The notes: generated from the letters alone by a model not told the origin. Positions 1 to 11,138 are shown, counted from the first letter of the stretch. The stretch: DNA of 64,000 nucleotides from JAMHWF01 sp048500255 (GCA_048500255.1 JASNYH010000001.1:496001-560000); one strand, 5' to 3'. Made by a program: numbers and translations.

Positions 1-1119
1 TTCGCGGCACGGCGTGCACTGGCCGCACGATTCGTGCTGGTAGAAATAGGACAGGCGCAGCAGGCTGCGCACCATGCAGCGGGTGTCGTTCATCACGATG
101 ACGGCGCCCGAGCCGAGCATCGAGCCGGCCTTGGCGATGGCGTCGTAGTCCATCGTGCAGTCCATCATGATCTTCGCCGGCAGCACCGGCGACGACGAGC
201 CGCCGGGGATGACGGCCTTGAGCGCGCCGCCGCGCACGCCGCCGGCGAGCTCGAGCAGCGTCGCGAACGGAGTGCCGAGCGGGATCTCGTAGTTGCCGGG
301 GCGCTGCACGTCGCCGACGACGGAGAAGATCTTGGTGCCGCCGTTGTTGGGCTTGCCGAGCTCGAGGTAGGCCTGCGCGCCGTTGCGGATGATCCACGGC
401 ACGGCGGCGAAGGTCTCGGTGTTGTTGATCGTCGTCGGCTTGCCGTACAGGCCGAAGCTCGCCGGGAACGGCGGCTTGTAGCGCGGCTGGCCCTTCTTGC
501 CTTCGAGCGATTCGAGCAGCGCCGTCTCCTCGCCGCAGATGTAGGCGCCGAAGCCGTGGTGCGCGTGCAGCTGGAACGAGTAGTCGCTGCCGAGGATGCG
601 ATCACCCAGGTAGCCGGCCGCGCGCGCCTCGTCGAGCGCGCGCTCGAAACGTTCGTAGACCTCGAAGATCTCGCCGTGGATGTAGTTGTAGCCGACGCCG
701 ATGCCCATCGCATACGCAGCGATCGCCATGCCTTCGATGACGATGTGCGGGTTGTGCATCAGGATGTCGCGGTCCTTGCAGGTGCCGGGCTCGCCTTCAT
801 CGGAGTTGCAGACAAGGTACTTCTGGCCGGCGAACTGGCGCGGCATGAAGCTCCACTTCAGACCCGTCGGGAAGCCCGCACCGCCGCGCCCGCGCAGCGC
901 CGACGCCTTGACCTCGGCGACCACCTGCTCGGGCGTCATCCTGTCGCCGCCAACGCCTGCGAGGATGCGGCGCAGCGCCTGGTAGCCGCCGCGCGCCTCG
1001 TAGTCCTCGAGCGACCAGTTGCGACCGTCGAGGCCGGCGTAGATCTGCGGCTGGATGTGGCGGCCGTGGAAGCAGGTCTCGGCGCCGGTGGACTGGAAGA
1101 GCGAAAGATCGAGATGCAT
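1..1119 (-). CDS. nuoF: NADH-quinone oxidoreductase subunit F, C-terminus cut by window edge
   Basis: NuoF carries the FMN, the NADH site and the N3 [4Fe-4S] cluster of complex I, in the peripheral arm on the cytoplasmic side. The 373 codons seen begin MHLDLSLF and run off the left edge. The glycine-rich NADH/FMN segment GRGGAGFPTGLKW lies at about residues 77-89 and YICGEETAL at 193-201. The cluster cysteines ESCGQCTPCR are the last residues before the edge, so only the final part, including the last cluster cysteine, is missing. The start ATG lies 14 bases after the nuoE stop, in the usual nuoE-nuoF order. Confidence 0.96.
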   Translation of the reverse strand, partial: MHLDLSLFQSTGAETCFHGRHIQPQIYAGLDGRNWSLEDYEARGGYQALRRILAGVGGDRMTPEQVVAEVKASALRGRGGAGFPTGLKWSFMPRQFAGQKYLVCNSDEGEPGTCKDRDILMHNPHIVIEGMAIAAYAMGIGVGYNYIHGEIFEVYERFERALDEARAAGYLGDRILGSDYSFQLHAHHGFGAYICGEETALLESLEGKKGQPRYKPPFPASFGLYGKPTTINNTETFAAVPWIIRNGAQAYLELGKPNNGGTKIFSVVGDVQRPGNYEIPLGTPFATLLELAGGVRGGALKAVIPGGSSSPVLPAKIMMDCTMDYDAIAKAGSMLGSGAVIVMNDTRCMVRSLLRLSYFYQHESCGQCTPCRE

Positions 1120-1133
1120 GGCTCGCCCTTCCG

Positions 1134-1619
1134 TCACGCGCCGCAGGCCTTGAGCGTCGCGAGCAGCGCGTCGAGCCGCTCCGTGCTCATGTAGCTGCAC
1201 ATCTGGCGATCATTGACGAGCATCACCGGCGCGTCGGCGCAGGCGCCGAGGCACTCGCACTTCTGCACCGTGAACATGCGGTCGGCCGTCGTGCCGCCCT
1301 CCTCGATGCCGAGCGCCTCGCACACGTGCTCGAGCGCCTTCTGGCCGTCGCGCAGCTGGCACGGCAGGTTGGTGCAGACGTTGAGCTTGAACTTGCCCAC
1401 CGGCTGTTGGTTGTACATGTTGTAGAACGTCGTCACCTCGTGCACGGCGATCGGCGCCATGCCGAGGACTTCGGCGATCTCGCGCTCGGACTCGGGCGAG
1501 ACCCAGCCCTGCTCCTGCTGCACGATGGCCAGGCAGGCCATCACGGCCGACTGTTTCTGGTCGGGCGGGTACTTGGCAACTTCGCGCGCGAAGCGCTCTC
1601 GGGTGGATTCGGAAATCAT
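1134..1619 (-). CDS. nuoE: NADH-quinone oxidoreductase subunit E (24 kDa, [2Fe-2S])
   Basis: NuoE is the 161-residue thioredoxin-fold subunit of the NADH dehydrogenase module and holds the N1a [2Fe-2S] cluster. The four ligands are visible as C82-x4-C87 and C123-x3-C127 (in CTNLPC and CLGAC). The start ATG overlaps the nuoD stop as ATGA, which indicates translational coupling and fixes the start. Length is normal for the family. Confidence 0.96.
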   Translation of the reverse strand: MISESTRERFAREVAKYPPDQKQSAVMACLAIVQQEQGWVSPESEREIAEVLGMAPIAVHEVTTFYNMYNQQPVGKFKLNVCTNLPCQLRDGQKALEHVCEALGIEEGGTTADRMFTVQKCECLGACADAPVMLVNDRQMCSYMSTERLDALLATLKACGA

Positions 1620-2869
1620 CGGTCGATCTCGCCGAAAACGATGTCCATCGTGCCGATCAGCGCCACGGCGTCGGCGATCATGTGTCCGCGCGACATCTCG
1701 TCGAGCGCGGCCAGGTGGGCGAAGCCGGGCGCGCGGATCTTCAGCCGGTAGGGCTTGTTCGCGCCGTCGCTGACGAGGTAGATGCCGAACTCGCCCTTCG
1801 GATGCTCGACGGCAGCGTAGACCTCGCCCTCGGGCACGTGCATGCCTTCGGTGAAGAGCTTGAAGTGGTGGATCAGCTCTTCCATGTTCGACTTCATGTC
1901 GACTCGCGCCGGCGGGGCCACCTTGTGGTTGTCGGTGATCACCGGGCCGGGGTTGGCGCGCAGCCATTGCGAACACTGCCGGATGATGCGGTTGGCCTGG
2001 CGCATCTCCTCGATGCGCACGAGGTAGCGGTCGTAGGTGTCGCCGTTGGTGCCTACGGCCAAGTCGAAGTCCATGCGGTCGTAGACGTCGTAGGGCTGCT
2101 TCTTGCGCAGGTCCCACTCGACGCCGGAGCCGCGCAGCATCGGGCCGGTGAAGCCGAGGTTCATCGCGCGCTCGGGGCTGACGACGCCGATGCCGACGGT
2201 GCGCTGCTTCCAGATGCGGTTGTCGGTCAGCAGCGTTTCGTAGTCGTCGACGTTCTTCGGGAAGCGCGCGCAGAAGTCGTCGATGAAGTCGAGCAGCGAA
2301 CCCCGGCGGTTCTCGTTGAGCGCCGCCAGCGCCTTGGCGTTGCGGATCTTCGAGACCTGGTACTGCGGCATCGAGTCGGGCAGGTCGCGGTAGACGCCGC
2401 CCGGGCGGAAGTAGGCGGCGTGCATGCGTGCGCCCGACACCGCCTCGTACATGTCGAACAGGTCCTCCCGCTCGCGGAAGCAGTAGATGAGGATGTTCAT
2501 TGCGCCGCAGTCGAGGCCGTGCGCGCCGAGCCACAGCAGGTGGTTCAGCAGCCGCGTGATCTCGGAGAACATGACGCGGATGTACTGCGCGCGCAGCGGC
2601 ACCTCGATGCCGAGCAGTTTCTCGATCGCCAGGCAGTACGCGTGCTCGTTGCACATCATCGACACGTAGTCGAGACGGTCCATGTACGGCAGCGACTGGA
2701 TGAACGTCTTGCTCTCGGCGAGCTTCTCCGTCGCGCGGTGCAGAAGGCCGATGTGCGGATCGGCGCGCTGGATCACCTCGCCGTCGAGCTCGAGCACCAG
2801 GCGCAGCACGCCGTGCGCGGCGGGGTGCTGCGGCCCGAAGTTCAGCGTGTAATTCTTGATGTCGGCCAT
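1616..2869 (-). CDS. nuoD: NADH-quinone oxidoreductase subunit D (49 kDa)
   Basis: NuoD forms, with NuoB, the quinone-binding cavity where complex I passes electrons to ubiquinone. The 417-residue protein starts MADIKNYTLNFGPQHPAAHG, whose GPQHPAAHG segment is the conserved quinone-site loop. An in-frame ATG 11 codons upstream exists but has no family support, so the MADIKN start was chosen. The gene is separated from nuoC by 123 bases that carry a double-hairpin repeat, whereas the other nuo genes here are nearly contiguous. Confidence 0.96.
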   Translation of the reverse strand: MADIKNYTLNFGPQHPAAHGVLRLVLELDGEVIQRADPHIGLLHRATEKLAESKTFIQSLPYMDRLDYVSMMCNEHAYCLAIEKLLGIEVPLRAQYIRVMFSEITRLLNHLLWLGAHGLDCGAMNILIYCFREREDLFDMYEAVSGARMHAAYFRPGGVYRDLPDSMPQYQVSKIRNAKALAALNENRRGSLLDFIDDFCARFPKNVDDYETLLTDNRIWKQRTVGIGVVSPERAMNLGFTGPMLRGSGVEWDLRKKQPYDVYDRMDFDLAVGTNGDTYDRYLVRIEEMRQANRIIRQCSQWLRANPGPVITDNHKVAPPARVDMKSNMEELIHHFKLFTEGMHVPEGEVYAAVEHPKGEFGIYLVSDGANKPYRLKIRAPGFAHLAALDEMSRGHMIADAVALIGTMDIVFGEIDR

Positions 2870-2943
2870 ATCACTCGCTCGCAGCAGAGTAGGCGAGTAC
2901 ACGTGCGTCGAGCAGCCGCCGCGGATCCGGCGTTGCCGGTCCG

Positions 2944-2995
2944 CTGGCGGCGCCCCCTCGAGGGGGAGCGCCGAAGGCGCTACGGGGGTGGGTCA
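2944..2995 (-). repeat. Dispersed double-hairpin repeat, copy A (nuoC-nuoD gap)
   Basis: Read on the minus strand, the element begins with the TGA stop of nuoC, then a C-rich spacer. A 6-bp hairpin follows (AGCGCC / GGCGCT, 2967-2981), then a perfect 14-base palindrome (2953-2966, CCCCCTCGAGGGGG). The same order of stop, C-rich spacer, variable hairpin and C/G hairpin recurs at 45176-45245 and 58783-58852. This copy lacks the GGCCGCCCCAAGCC flank that those two share. It lies inside the nuo operon and could affect mRNA stability or polarity, which is inference. Confidence 0.7.
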
Positions 2996-3589
2996 TTTCA
3001 TGCCGCCGTAGTTGTCTTCGCGCACGATGCGCGGCGTGATCTCGCGCGGCTCGATCGTCACCGGCTGGTAGATGACGCGCTTGCGCTCGGGGTCGTAGCG
3101 CATCTCGACGTGGCCCGAGACCGGGAAGTCCTTGCGGAACGGGTGGCCGATGAAGCCGTAGTCGGTGAGGATGCGCCGCAGGTCGACGTGGCCGTCGAAC
3201 ACGATGCCGTAGAGGTCGAACGCCTCGCGCTCGAACCAGTTGGCCGAAGTCCAGACGTCGGTCAGCGTGGCGACCATCGGCAGCTCGTCGTCGGGGCAGT
3301 ACACCTTGACGCGCAGGCGCCGGTTGTGCGTGAGCGACAGCAGGTGCACGACGACGCCGAAGCGCGGACCGTCGTGCGGCTCGTCCTTCCACGCCGACCA
3401 GTCCATGCCGCACAGGTCGATCAGCTGCTCGAAGCGCAGCGCCGGATCGTCGCGCAGCGTGCGAGCGACGTCGGCGTAGTGCTCGTGGCCGACGGTCAGC
3501 GTCAGCTCGCCGCGGTCGCGCACGATGCGCCGCACGCGGTCGCCGAAGGCGGACTCGAGCGCCGCCTGCAAGGTGTCGAGTGAACTCAT
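2993..3589 (-). CDS. nuoC: NADH-quinone oxidoreductase subunit C (30 kDa)
   Basis: NuoC is a peripheral-arm subunit of complex I, separate here from NuoD (the two are fused in some enterobacteria). The 198-residue protein contains the family signature region ERE(A)FDLYGI at about residues 120-130 and the GHPFRKDFP segment near 147-155. It begins MSSLDTLQ. The stop codon lies within the terminal TGA of a dispersed hairpin repeat. The nuoB stop lies 13 bases before its start. Confidence 0.95.
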   Translation of the reverse strand: MSSLDTLQAALESAFGDRVRRIVRDRGELTLTVGHEHYADVARTLRDDPALRFEQLIDLCGMDWSAWKDEPHDGPRFGVVVHLLSLTHNRRLRVKVYCPDDELPMVATLTDVWTSANWFEREAFDLYGIVFDGHVDLRRILTDYGFIGHPFRKDFPVSGHVEMRYDPERKRVIYQPVTIEPREITPRIVREDNYGGMK

Positions 3590-3602
3590 GTCGGACCGTT
3601 GT

Positions 3603-4079
<477 letters not shown>

Positions 4080-4100
4080 GATGCAAACGCCTCGCGCTGG

Positions 4101-4460
4101 TCACTCCCAGTCGAGGGCGCCCTTCTTCCATTCGTAGACGAAGCCGACGACGAGGATGCCGAGGAAGACCATCATGGCCCAGAAGCCGGCGGGCCCGATC
4201 TCCTTGAGCGCGACGGCCCACGGGAAGAGGAAGGCGATCTCGAGGTCGAACAGGATGAACAGGATCGCGACGAGGTAGTAGCGCACGTCGAACTTCATGC
4301 GCGCGTCCTCGAAGGCCTCGAAGCCGCACTCGTAGGGGCTGTTCTTTTCGGCGTCGGGGCGATTGGGGCCGAACACGAAGCCGAGCACTTGGGGTGCCAC
4401 ACCGACCGCCACGCCGACCAGGATGAACAGGATGACGCTCAGGTACTGCTCGAGGAACAT
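4101..4460 (-). CDS. nuoA: NADH-quinone oxidoreductase subunit A
   Basis: NuoA is a 119-residue membrane subunit of complex I with three predicted transmembrane helices (about 8-28, 62-82 and 87-107). The conserved loop NSPYECGFEAFEDAR, containing the cysteine that lines the quinone channel entrance, falls around residues 40-54. It is the first gene of the nuo operon. A tRNA-Leu gene lies about 100 bases upstream on the same strand. Confidence 0.96.
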   Translation of the reverse strand: MFLEQYLSVILFILVGVAVGVAPQVLGFVFGPNRPDAEKNSPYECGFEAFEDARMKFDVRYYLVAILFILFDLEIAFLFPWAVALKEIGPAGFWAMMVFLGILVVGFVYEWKKGALDWE

Positions 4461-4561
4461 GATCGGCTGTTGAATCCTTGCGCGTGGCGCGGCGCTTCTG
4501 CGCCGACGCTGCGTCCGTGACGACCGACATGCGCACGTTTCGAACGCATGCCCGCTTGATC

Positions 4562-4646
4562 TGGTGCCGACGGCGAGACTCGAACTCGCACAGCTTTCGC
4601 CACTACCCCCTCAAGATAGCGTGTCTACCAATTTCACCACGTCGGC
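4562..4646 (-). tRNA. tRNA-Leu (anticodon GAG)
   Basis: The minus strand gives an 85-base class II tRNA. The acceptor arm GCCGACG pairs with CGTCGGC, a long variable arm is present, the T-loop reads GTTCGAGTC, and CCA is genome-encoded at the 3' end. The anticodon loop TTGAGGG puts GAG at positions 34-36, which decodes CUC/CUU leucine codons. It sits between secG and nuoA, its usual place in Burkholderiales. Confidence 0.96.
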
Positions 4647-4739
4647 GCAGCCAGCAATTCTATCGCCAAAAGGCATCGCTGCCGATGCTTTGCGGGCCGC
4701 GCGCAACGCGACACGCATGACGCGGATCAAGCTCGCGCG

Positions 4740-5153
4740 TCAGCGCGTGGGGATCGTCGCGGGCGCCGATGTCGCAGGCTCGGCGCTTGCCGCAGCCGCC
4801 GGCGGCACGACCGGCGCGACGCCCGCCGGAATCTGCGCGGGTCCGCTCGCCGGCGCGCTCGCCGCGGGCGCGGCGCCACGATCGAGCACGCTCTCGCCGG
4901 CGCCGGCGGGCGGGCGCTCGTTGGAGTAGTAGGCCAGCGTCAGCGTCGCCACGAAGAACAGCGCCGCGCAGACCGCCGTCGAGCGCGACAGGAAGTTCGC
5001 GCTGCCGGTTGCGCCGAAAAGGCTGCCCGACGCGCCGCTGCCGAACGACGCGCCCATGTCGGCCCCCTTGCCGTGCTGGATCAGCACGAGGCCGATCATG
5101 ACCAGCGCCGACAGCAGCTGGACCGCCAGCACCAGGTTGAGTAGCCACTGCAT
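4740..5153 (-). CDS. secG: Preprotein translocase subunit SecG
   Basis: SecG is the small accessory subunit of the SecYEG channel in the inner membrane. The 137-residue protein has two transmembrane helices (about 3-23 and 55-76) joined by the conserved cytoplasmic loop LIQHGKGADMGASFG near residues 24-38. The C-terminal 55 residues are Ala/Pro-rich low complexity, longer than in E. coli SecG (110 residues). It lies directly after tpiA on the same strand. Confidence 0.94.
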   Translation of the reverse strand: MQWLLNLVLAVQLLSALVMIGLVLIQHGKGADMGASFGSGASGSLFGATGSANFLSRSTAVCAALFFVATLTLAYYSNERPPAGAGESVLDRGAAPAASAPASGPAQIPAGVAPVVPPAAAASAEPATSAPATIPTR

Positions 5154-5178
5154 CGTCGAAGTCTCCAGCGAGGTCTCG

Positions 5179-5919
5179 TCAGCCCGCCGCGCGACAGATC
5201 GCGGCGAACTCGGGTGCTTTGAGCGACGCGCCGCCGATGAGGCCGCCGTCGATGTCGGGTTGCGCGAACAGCGTCGCCGCGTTGTCGGGCTTGACGCTGC
5301 CGCCGTAGAGCAGGCGCATGCGGTCGGAGTGCGGCGTCGCGGCGTGCAGCAGCGAGCGCAGAAGCGCGTGCACCTGCTGCGCCTGCTCGGGCGTCGCGGT
5401 GCGCCCGGTGCCGATCGCCCACACCGGCTCGTAGGCGACGACGATCTCGCCGATGCAATGCGTCAGCGTGTGGATCACGGCCGAGAGCTGGCGCTTGACG
5501 ACGGCGTCGGTCTCGCCGGCTTCGCGCTGCGCGAGCGTCTCGCCGACGCACACGATCGGCGTCACGCCGCGCGCGAGCGCCGCCTTGGCCTTGTCGGCGA
5601 CGAGCTGGTCGCTCTCGCCGTGGTAGGCGCGGCGCTCCGAGTGGCCGACGATGACGTAGCGGCAGCCGAACTCGGCGAGCATCGGTGCCGATACCTCGCC
5701 GGTGTAGGCGCCCTGCTCGTGCGCCGAGCAGTCCTGCGCGCCCCAGGCGATACCGGTCGACGCCAGCGTGACGGCGACTTCCGACAGGTAGGGGAACGGC
5801 ACGCAGACGGCGGCGTCGGTCATGAACGGCCGCGCCGCCAGCACGCCGGCGAGCAGCTCGGCGTTGGCGGCGTGGCTGCCGTGCATCTTCCAGTTGCCGA
5901 CCACGAGTTTGCGTCGCAT
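5179..5919 (-). CDS. tpiA: Triose-phosphate isomerase
   Basis: This glycolytic enzyme interconverts dihydroxyacetone phosphate and glyceraldehyde 3-phosphate. Catalytic residues are K11 (NWKMHG), H93 (GHSERR) and E164 (YEPVWAIGTG), and the phosphate-binding GGSVKPDN lies near the C-terminus. Two ATGs lie six bases apart. The AAGGAGG ribosome-binding site is one base from the upstream ATG (5925) but seven from the one at 5919, so 5919 is preferred (246 residues). It is cotranscribed with secG. Confidence 0.95.
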   Translation of the reverse strand: MRRKLVVGNWKMHGSHAANAELLAGVLAARPFMTDAAVCVPFPYLSEVAVTLASTGIAWGAQDCSAHEQGAYTGEVSAPMLAEFGCRYVIVGHSERRAYHGESDQLVADKAKAALARGVTPIVCVGETLAQREAGETDAVVKRQLSAVIHTLTHCIGEIVVAYEPVWAIGTGRTATPEQAQQVHALLRSLLHAATPHSDRMRLLYGGSVKPDNAATLFAQPDIDGGLIGGASLKAPEFAAICRAAG

Positions 5920-5945
5920 GGGCATGCCTCCTTCGTCCTTCGCGT

Positions 5946-6932
5946 TCACCAGGTCAGCACCAGCTTGCCGACGTGGGCGCTCGATTCCATCATCGCGTGC
6001 GCTTGCGCCGCCTCGGCCGCCGGGAACACCTGATGGATCACGGTGCGCACCTGACCCGCGGCGAGCTTGGGCCACACCTGCGCGCGCAGCGCACGCGCGA
6101 TCGCCGCCTTGAAGGCGACCGGCCGCGGGCGCAGCGTCGAGCCGGTGATCGTCAGCCGGCGGCGCAGCACAGCGCCGGCATCGATCTGCGACCTGGTGCC
6201 GCCCTGCACCGCGATGATGACGACGCGGCCGTCGTCGGCCAGGCACTGCAGGTCACGCGCGATGTAGTCGCCGGCGACCATGTCGAGGATCACGTCGGCG
6301 CCGCGCTGATTCGTCAGCCGCTGCACCTCGGCGACGAAGTCCTGCGTCTTGTAGTTGACCGCGTGGTCGGCGCCGAGCTTCAGGCATGCGGCGCACTTGT
6401 CATCGCTGCCGGCGGTGGCGATCACCGTCGCGCCGAACGCCTTGCCGAGCTGGATCGCCGTGACGCCGATGCCGCTCGTGCCGCCGTGCACGAGCAGCGT
6501 CTCGCCCGGCTGCAGGCAGCCGCGCTCGAACACGTTCGACCACACGGTGAAGAAGGTCTCGGGCAGGCTCGCCGCCTCGACGTCGCTCAGGCCCTCGGGC
6601 ACCGGCAGGCACTGCTCGACCGGCGCCGAGCACAGCTCGGCATAGCCGCCGCCGGCGACGAGCGCGCAGACGCGGTCGCCGATCGCGAAGCCGGCCGCCG
6701 CCATGGCGGCCTTGTCACCTTCGACGATCGTGCCGGCGACTTCGAGCCCCGGGATGTCGGACGCACCCGGCGGTACCGGATAGAGGCCCTTGCGCTGCAG
6801 CACGTCGGGCCGGTTGACGCCGGCCGCCGCGACCTGGATCAGCAGCTCGCCCGCGCCGACCTGCGGCGCCGGGCGCTCGGCGACGCGCAGCACCTCGGGC
6901 TTGCCGGGCGCCGTGATCTCGATGGCCTTCAT
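5946..6932 (-). CDS. NAD(P)H quinone oxidoreductase, zinc-type ADH superfamily (PIG3/QOR-like)
   Basis: This 328-residue medium-chain dehydrogenase/reductase has an N-terminal GroES-like domain (1-125) and a Rossmann domain whose nucleotide motif HGGTSGIGVTAIQLGKAFGA lies at about 145-165. Structural zinc cysteines are absent, as expected for the quinone oxidoreductase branch. Such enzymes reduce quinones with NADPH. Its position between pnp and tpiA is a conserved betaproteobacterial arrangement. The exact substrate cannot be told from sequence. Confidence 0.88.
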   Translation of the reverse strand: MKAIEITAPGKPEVLRVAERPAPQVGAGELLIQVAAAGVNRPDVLQRKGLYPVPPGASDIPGLEVAGTIVEGDKAAMAAAGFAIGDRVCALVAGGGYAELCSAPVEQCLPVPEGLSDVEAASLPETFFTVWSNVFERGCLQPGETLLVHGGTSGIGVTAIQLGKAFGATVIATAGSDDKCAACLKLGADHAVNYKTQDFVAEVQRLTNQRGADVILDMVAGDYIARDLQCLADDGRVVIIAVQGGTRSQIDAGAVLRRRLTITGSTLRPRPVAFKAAIARALRAQVWPKLAAGQVRTVIHQVFPAAEAAQAHAMMESSAHVGKLVLTW

Positions 6933-6942
6933 CGCGGCGCCG

Positions 6943-9060
<2,118 letters not shown>

Positions 9061-9142
9061 GGGAGGTCTCTCCTGCGTGACGGGCGCGATCGATGGGCGG
9101 CGCCTCGGCGGCCCGGAGCCCTCGTCACCGCAGCAACAATGC

Positions 9143-9184
9143 CATTCCAGCGCGCCGCGGCGTGCGCCGCGGGGCGCTGGAATG
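9143..9184 (-). promoter_or_regulatory. rpsO-pnp intergenic hairpin (probable RNase III / PNPase autoregulation site)
   Basis: A 42-base inverted repeat lies between rpsO and pnp. Outer arms 9143-9153 and 9174-9184 pair over 11 bp without mismatch. After a single G/G mismatch, 9155-9161 pairs with 9166-9172, closed by a four-base loop. The minus-strand transcript has no T-run after it, so it is not a simple terminator. In E. coli, an RNase III-cleaved hairpin at this exact location mediates pnp autoregulation. The same role here is inferred from position and shape. Confidence 0.75.
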
Positions 9185-9264
9185 ACACAGCAATTGCCGG
9201 GGTCATGGGGCTCCGAGACGCGCACCCGCCGGGCAGGCCGGCCGGCGCGCGTCTCGTCGGGGGG

Positions 9265-9525
9265 TTACTTGCGAAGACCCAGCTTCTGGATCAGCGCGGT
9301 GTAGCGGTCGGCGTCCTTGTCCTTGAGGTAGGCCAGGAGGCTCTTGCGCTGGTTGACCATCTTCAGCAGGCCGCGGCGGCCGTGATGGTCCTTCGCGTGC
9401 GTCTTGAAGTGGGGGGTGAGCTCATTGATGCGAGCGGTGAGCAGCGCGACCTGGACTTCGGGAGAGCCGGTGTCGGCGGTGCCGCGGGCGTTGGCCTTGA
9501 TGATCTCGGCCTTGTCGATTGCCAT
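9265..9525 (-). CDS. rpsO: 30S ribosomal protein S15
   Basis: S15 binds the 16S rRNA central domain early in 30S assembly. The 86-residue product begins MAIDKAEIIKANARG and contains the rRNA-binding stretch HKDHHGRRGLL-like at about 45-55 (seen as KDHHGRRGLLKMVNQR). AGGA precedes the ATG by about nine bases. It is followed on the same strand by pnp, the classic rpsO-pnp pair. Confidence 0.97.
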   Translation of the reverse strand: MAIDKAEIIKANARGTADTGSPEVQVALLTARINELTPHFKTHAKDHHGRRGLLKMVNQRKSLLAYLKDKDADRYTALIQKLGLRK

Positions 9526-9675
9526 GGAATCCGTTCCTGCAATGAGACACGGCCGGCGCCTCGGACAGGCGCAGACGGTCTCGGGTTGGCGACTTGCGAA
9601 CGCGGGTGAAACCGACCCGCGCCGTGCTGTGCCCGATGCCGCCGCGCATGCGCAACGACGATCGGAAACCGCGGA

Positions 9676-9681
9676 ATTATA
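9676..9681 (-). promoter_or_regulatory. Probable -10 element of the rpsO-pnp promoter
   Basis: The minus strand reads a perfect TATAAT, just after the tsaD stop and about 150 bases before the rpsO ATG. No good -35 hexamer was found at 16-18 bp spacing. The implied long leader would leave room for S15 translational autoregulation, which is known in E. coli but not demonstrated here. Confidence 0.5.
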
Positions 9682-9693
9682 GCCGCCGGCGCG

Positions 9694-10722
9694 TCAGACC
9701 TCGGCCAGCGGCCAACGCGGGCGCACTTCGAAGACGGGTGCGCGACGCGGCGTGGCGCAGCCGGCGCGCAGGCGCAGCGCCGCGGCCAACGCGATCATCG
9801 CGCCGTTGTCGGTGCACAGCCGCAATTCGGGATAGTGCACGCGGGCGCCCTCGCCGCGCACGGCGTCGCCGAGCCGGCGGCGCAGCTCGGCATTCGCGCC
9901 GACGCCGCCGGCGACGACCAGCCGGTCCAGCTTCGTCTCGCGCAGCGCGCGCAGCGACTTGGCCACCAGCACGTCGACGATCGCGGCCTGCGTCGCCGCG
10001 GCGAGGTTCGCCCGGTCCTGTTCGCAGACGTTGCTCATGCGCCGCAGCTGCGTCGCCACCGCCGTCTTCAAGCCGGCGAACGAGAAGTCGAGCGTCGCGC
10101 CGTGCAGCAGCGGCCGCGGCAGCGCGAACGCCGTCGCGTCGCCGAACTCGGCCAGCCGCGCCAGCGCCGGCCCGCCGGGGTAGCCCAGGCCCATCATCTT
10201 GGCCGTCTTGTCGAAGGCCTCGCCGGCGGCGTCGTCGATCGTCTCGCCGAGCAGCACGTAGCGGCCGACGGCGTCGACACGCATCAGCTGCGTGTGGCCG
10301 CCCGACACGAGCAGCGCGACGAACGGCAGCTCGGGCGGATCGGCCGAGAGAAACGGCGACAGCAGGTGGCCCTCGAGGTGGTGCACGCCCAGCGTCGGGC
10401 GCTGCAGCGCGGCGGCCAGCGCCGTGGCGACGCCGGCGCCGACGAGCAGGGCGCCGGCCAGCCCCGGCCCCTGCGTGTAGGCAACGACGTCGACGTCGGA
10501 CGGCGCGCAACCTGCCTGCGCCATCACGTCGCGCAGCAGCGGCACGACGCGGCGGATGTGGTCGCGCGACGCCAGTTCGGGCACGACGCCACCGTAGTCG
10601 CGATGCATCTCGGCCTGGCTGTGCAGCGCGTCACCGCGCAGCCGCGGCACGCCGAGCGCGTCGATCTCGACGAGCGCGACGCCGGTTTCGTCGCACGAGG
10701 ATTCGATGCCAAGAACTCTCAT
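9694..10722 (-). CDS. tsaD: tRNA N6-adenosine threonylcarbamoyltransferase
   Basis: TsaD (formerly Gcp/YgjD) transfers threonylcarbamoyl to A37 of ANN-decoding tRNAs, with TsaB, TsaC and TsaE. The 342-residue ASKHA-fold protein starts MRVLGIESSCDETG, has the metal-binding HHLEGH at about 114-119, and has GGVGAN in the second nucleotide-binding half. An in-frame ATG 40 codons upstream lacks family support. It heads the minus-strand block and is divergent from the gene at 10860. Confidence 0.95.
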   Translation of the reverse strand: MRVLGIESSCDETGVALVEIDALGVPRLRGDALHSQAEMHRDYGGVVPELASRDHIRRVVPLLRDVMAQAGCAPSDVDVVAYTQGPGLAGALLVGAGVATALAAALQRPTLGVHHLEGHLLSPFLSADPPELPFVALLVSGGHTQLMRVDAVGRYVLLGETIDDAAGEAFDKTAKMMGLGYPGGPALARLAEFGDATAFALPRPLLHGATLDFSFAGLKTAVATQLRRMSNVCEQDRANLAAATQAAIVDVLVAKSLRALRETKLDRLVVAGGVGANAELRRRLGDAVRGEGARVHYPELRLCTDNGAMIALAAALRLRAGCATPRRAPVFEVRPRWPLAEV

Positions 10723-10859
10723 CGCGGCGCCCAGTGTATCGGCGACGCGCCTCTCACCATTTGCTACAGCCACCTTGCAACTTGACACACCTGCCGCGGC
10801 GCGAACGCGCAGAATGGCCCGCACAGCCCTGACCGGGCACACCAGGAACGTCGTGGGTC

Positions 10860-11138
10860 ATGAAAGAATTCAAGCTCGCCAACTGGCCTGATCTGCCGCC
10901 TGCCTTCCAGCGCACCGCTTATCGCCGCATGCTCAGCGACATGTCGCACCGCTACGTGGCCCTGGCCGAGCTGGCCGAGCGCAGCGGCCTGAGCCGCTTC
11001 GAGGTGCGCCAATTCGTCGACATGCTCGACAGCCGCGACGCCGTCATCGAGCGCGACCGCCACGCCCCCGACTCCATCTTCGACACGCTGCGTCCGCTCG
11101 GCGGCTGGCTGCGTCGCGCGCTCACCGCCAACGCCTGA
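10860..11138 (+). CDS. Small conserved-looking protein with a helix-turn-helix-like segment
   Basis: This 92-residue protein starts MKEFKLANWPDLPP. Residues about 37-68 (LAELAERSGLSRFEVRQFVD) resemble a helix-turn-helix or winged-helix unit, and the C-terminus ends with LRPLGGWLRRALTANA. No function is recognised. It stands alone as a unit, divergent from tsaD and closed by a strong terminator 42 bases downstream. A small DNA-binding role is possible. The coding prediction rests on codon bias and clean boundaries. Confidence 0.7.
   Translation: MKEFKLANWPDLPPAFQRTAYRRMLSDMSHRYVALAELAERSGLSRFEVRQFVDMLDSRDAVIERDRHAPDSIFDTLRPLGGWLRRALTANA

Noticed and set aside
10782..10787. TTGACA as -35 for the small HTH gene
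   Set aside because: No -10 hexamer at 15-19 bases downstream; AGAATG is 23 bases away.
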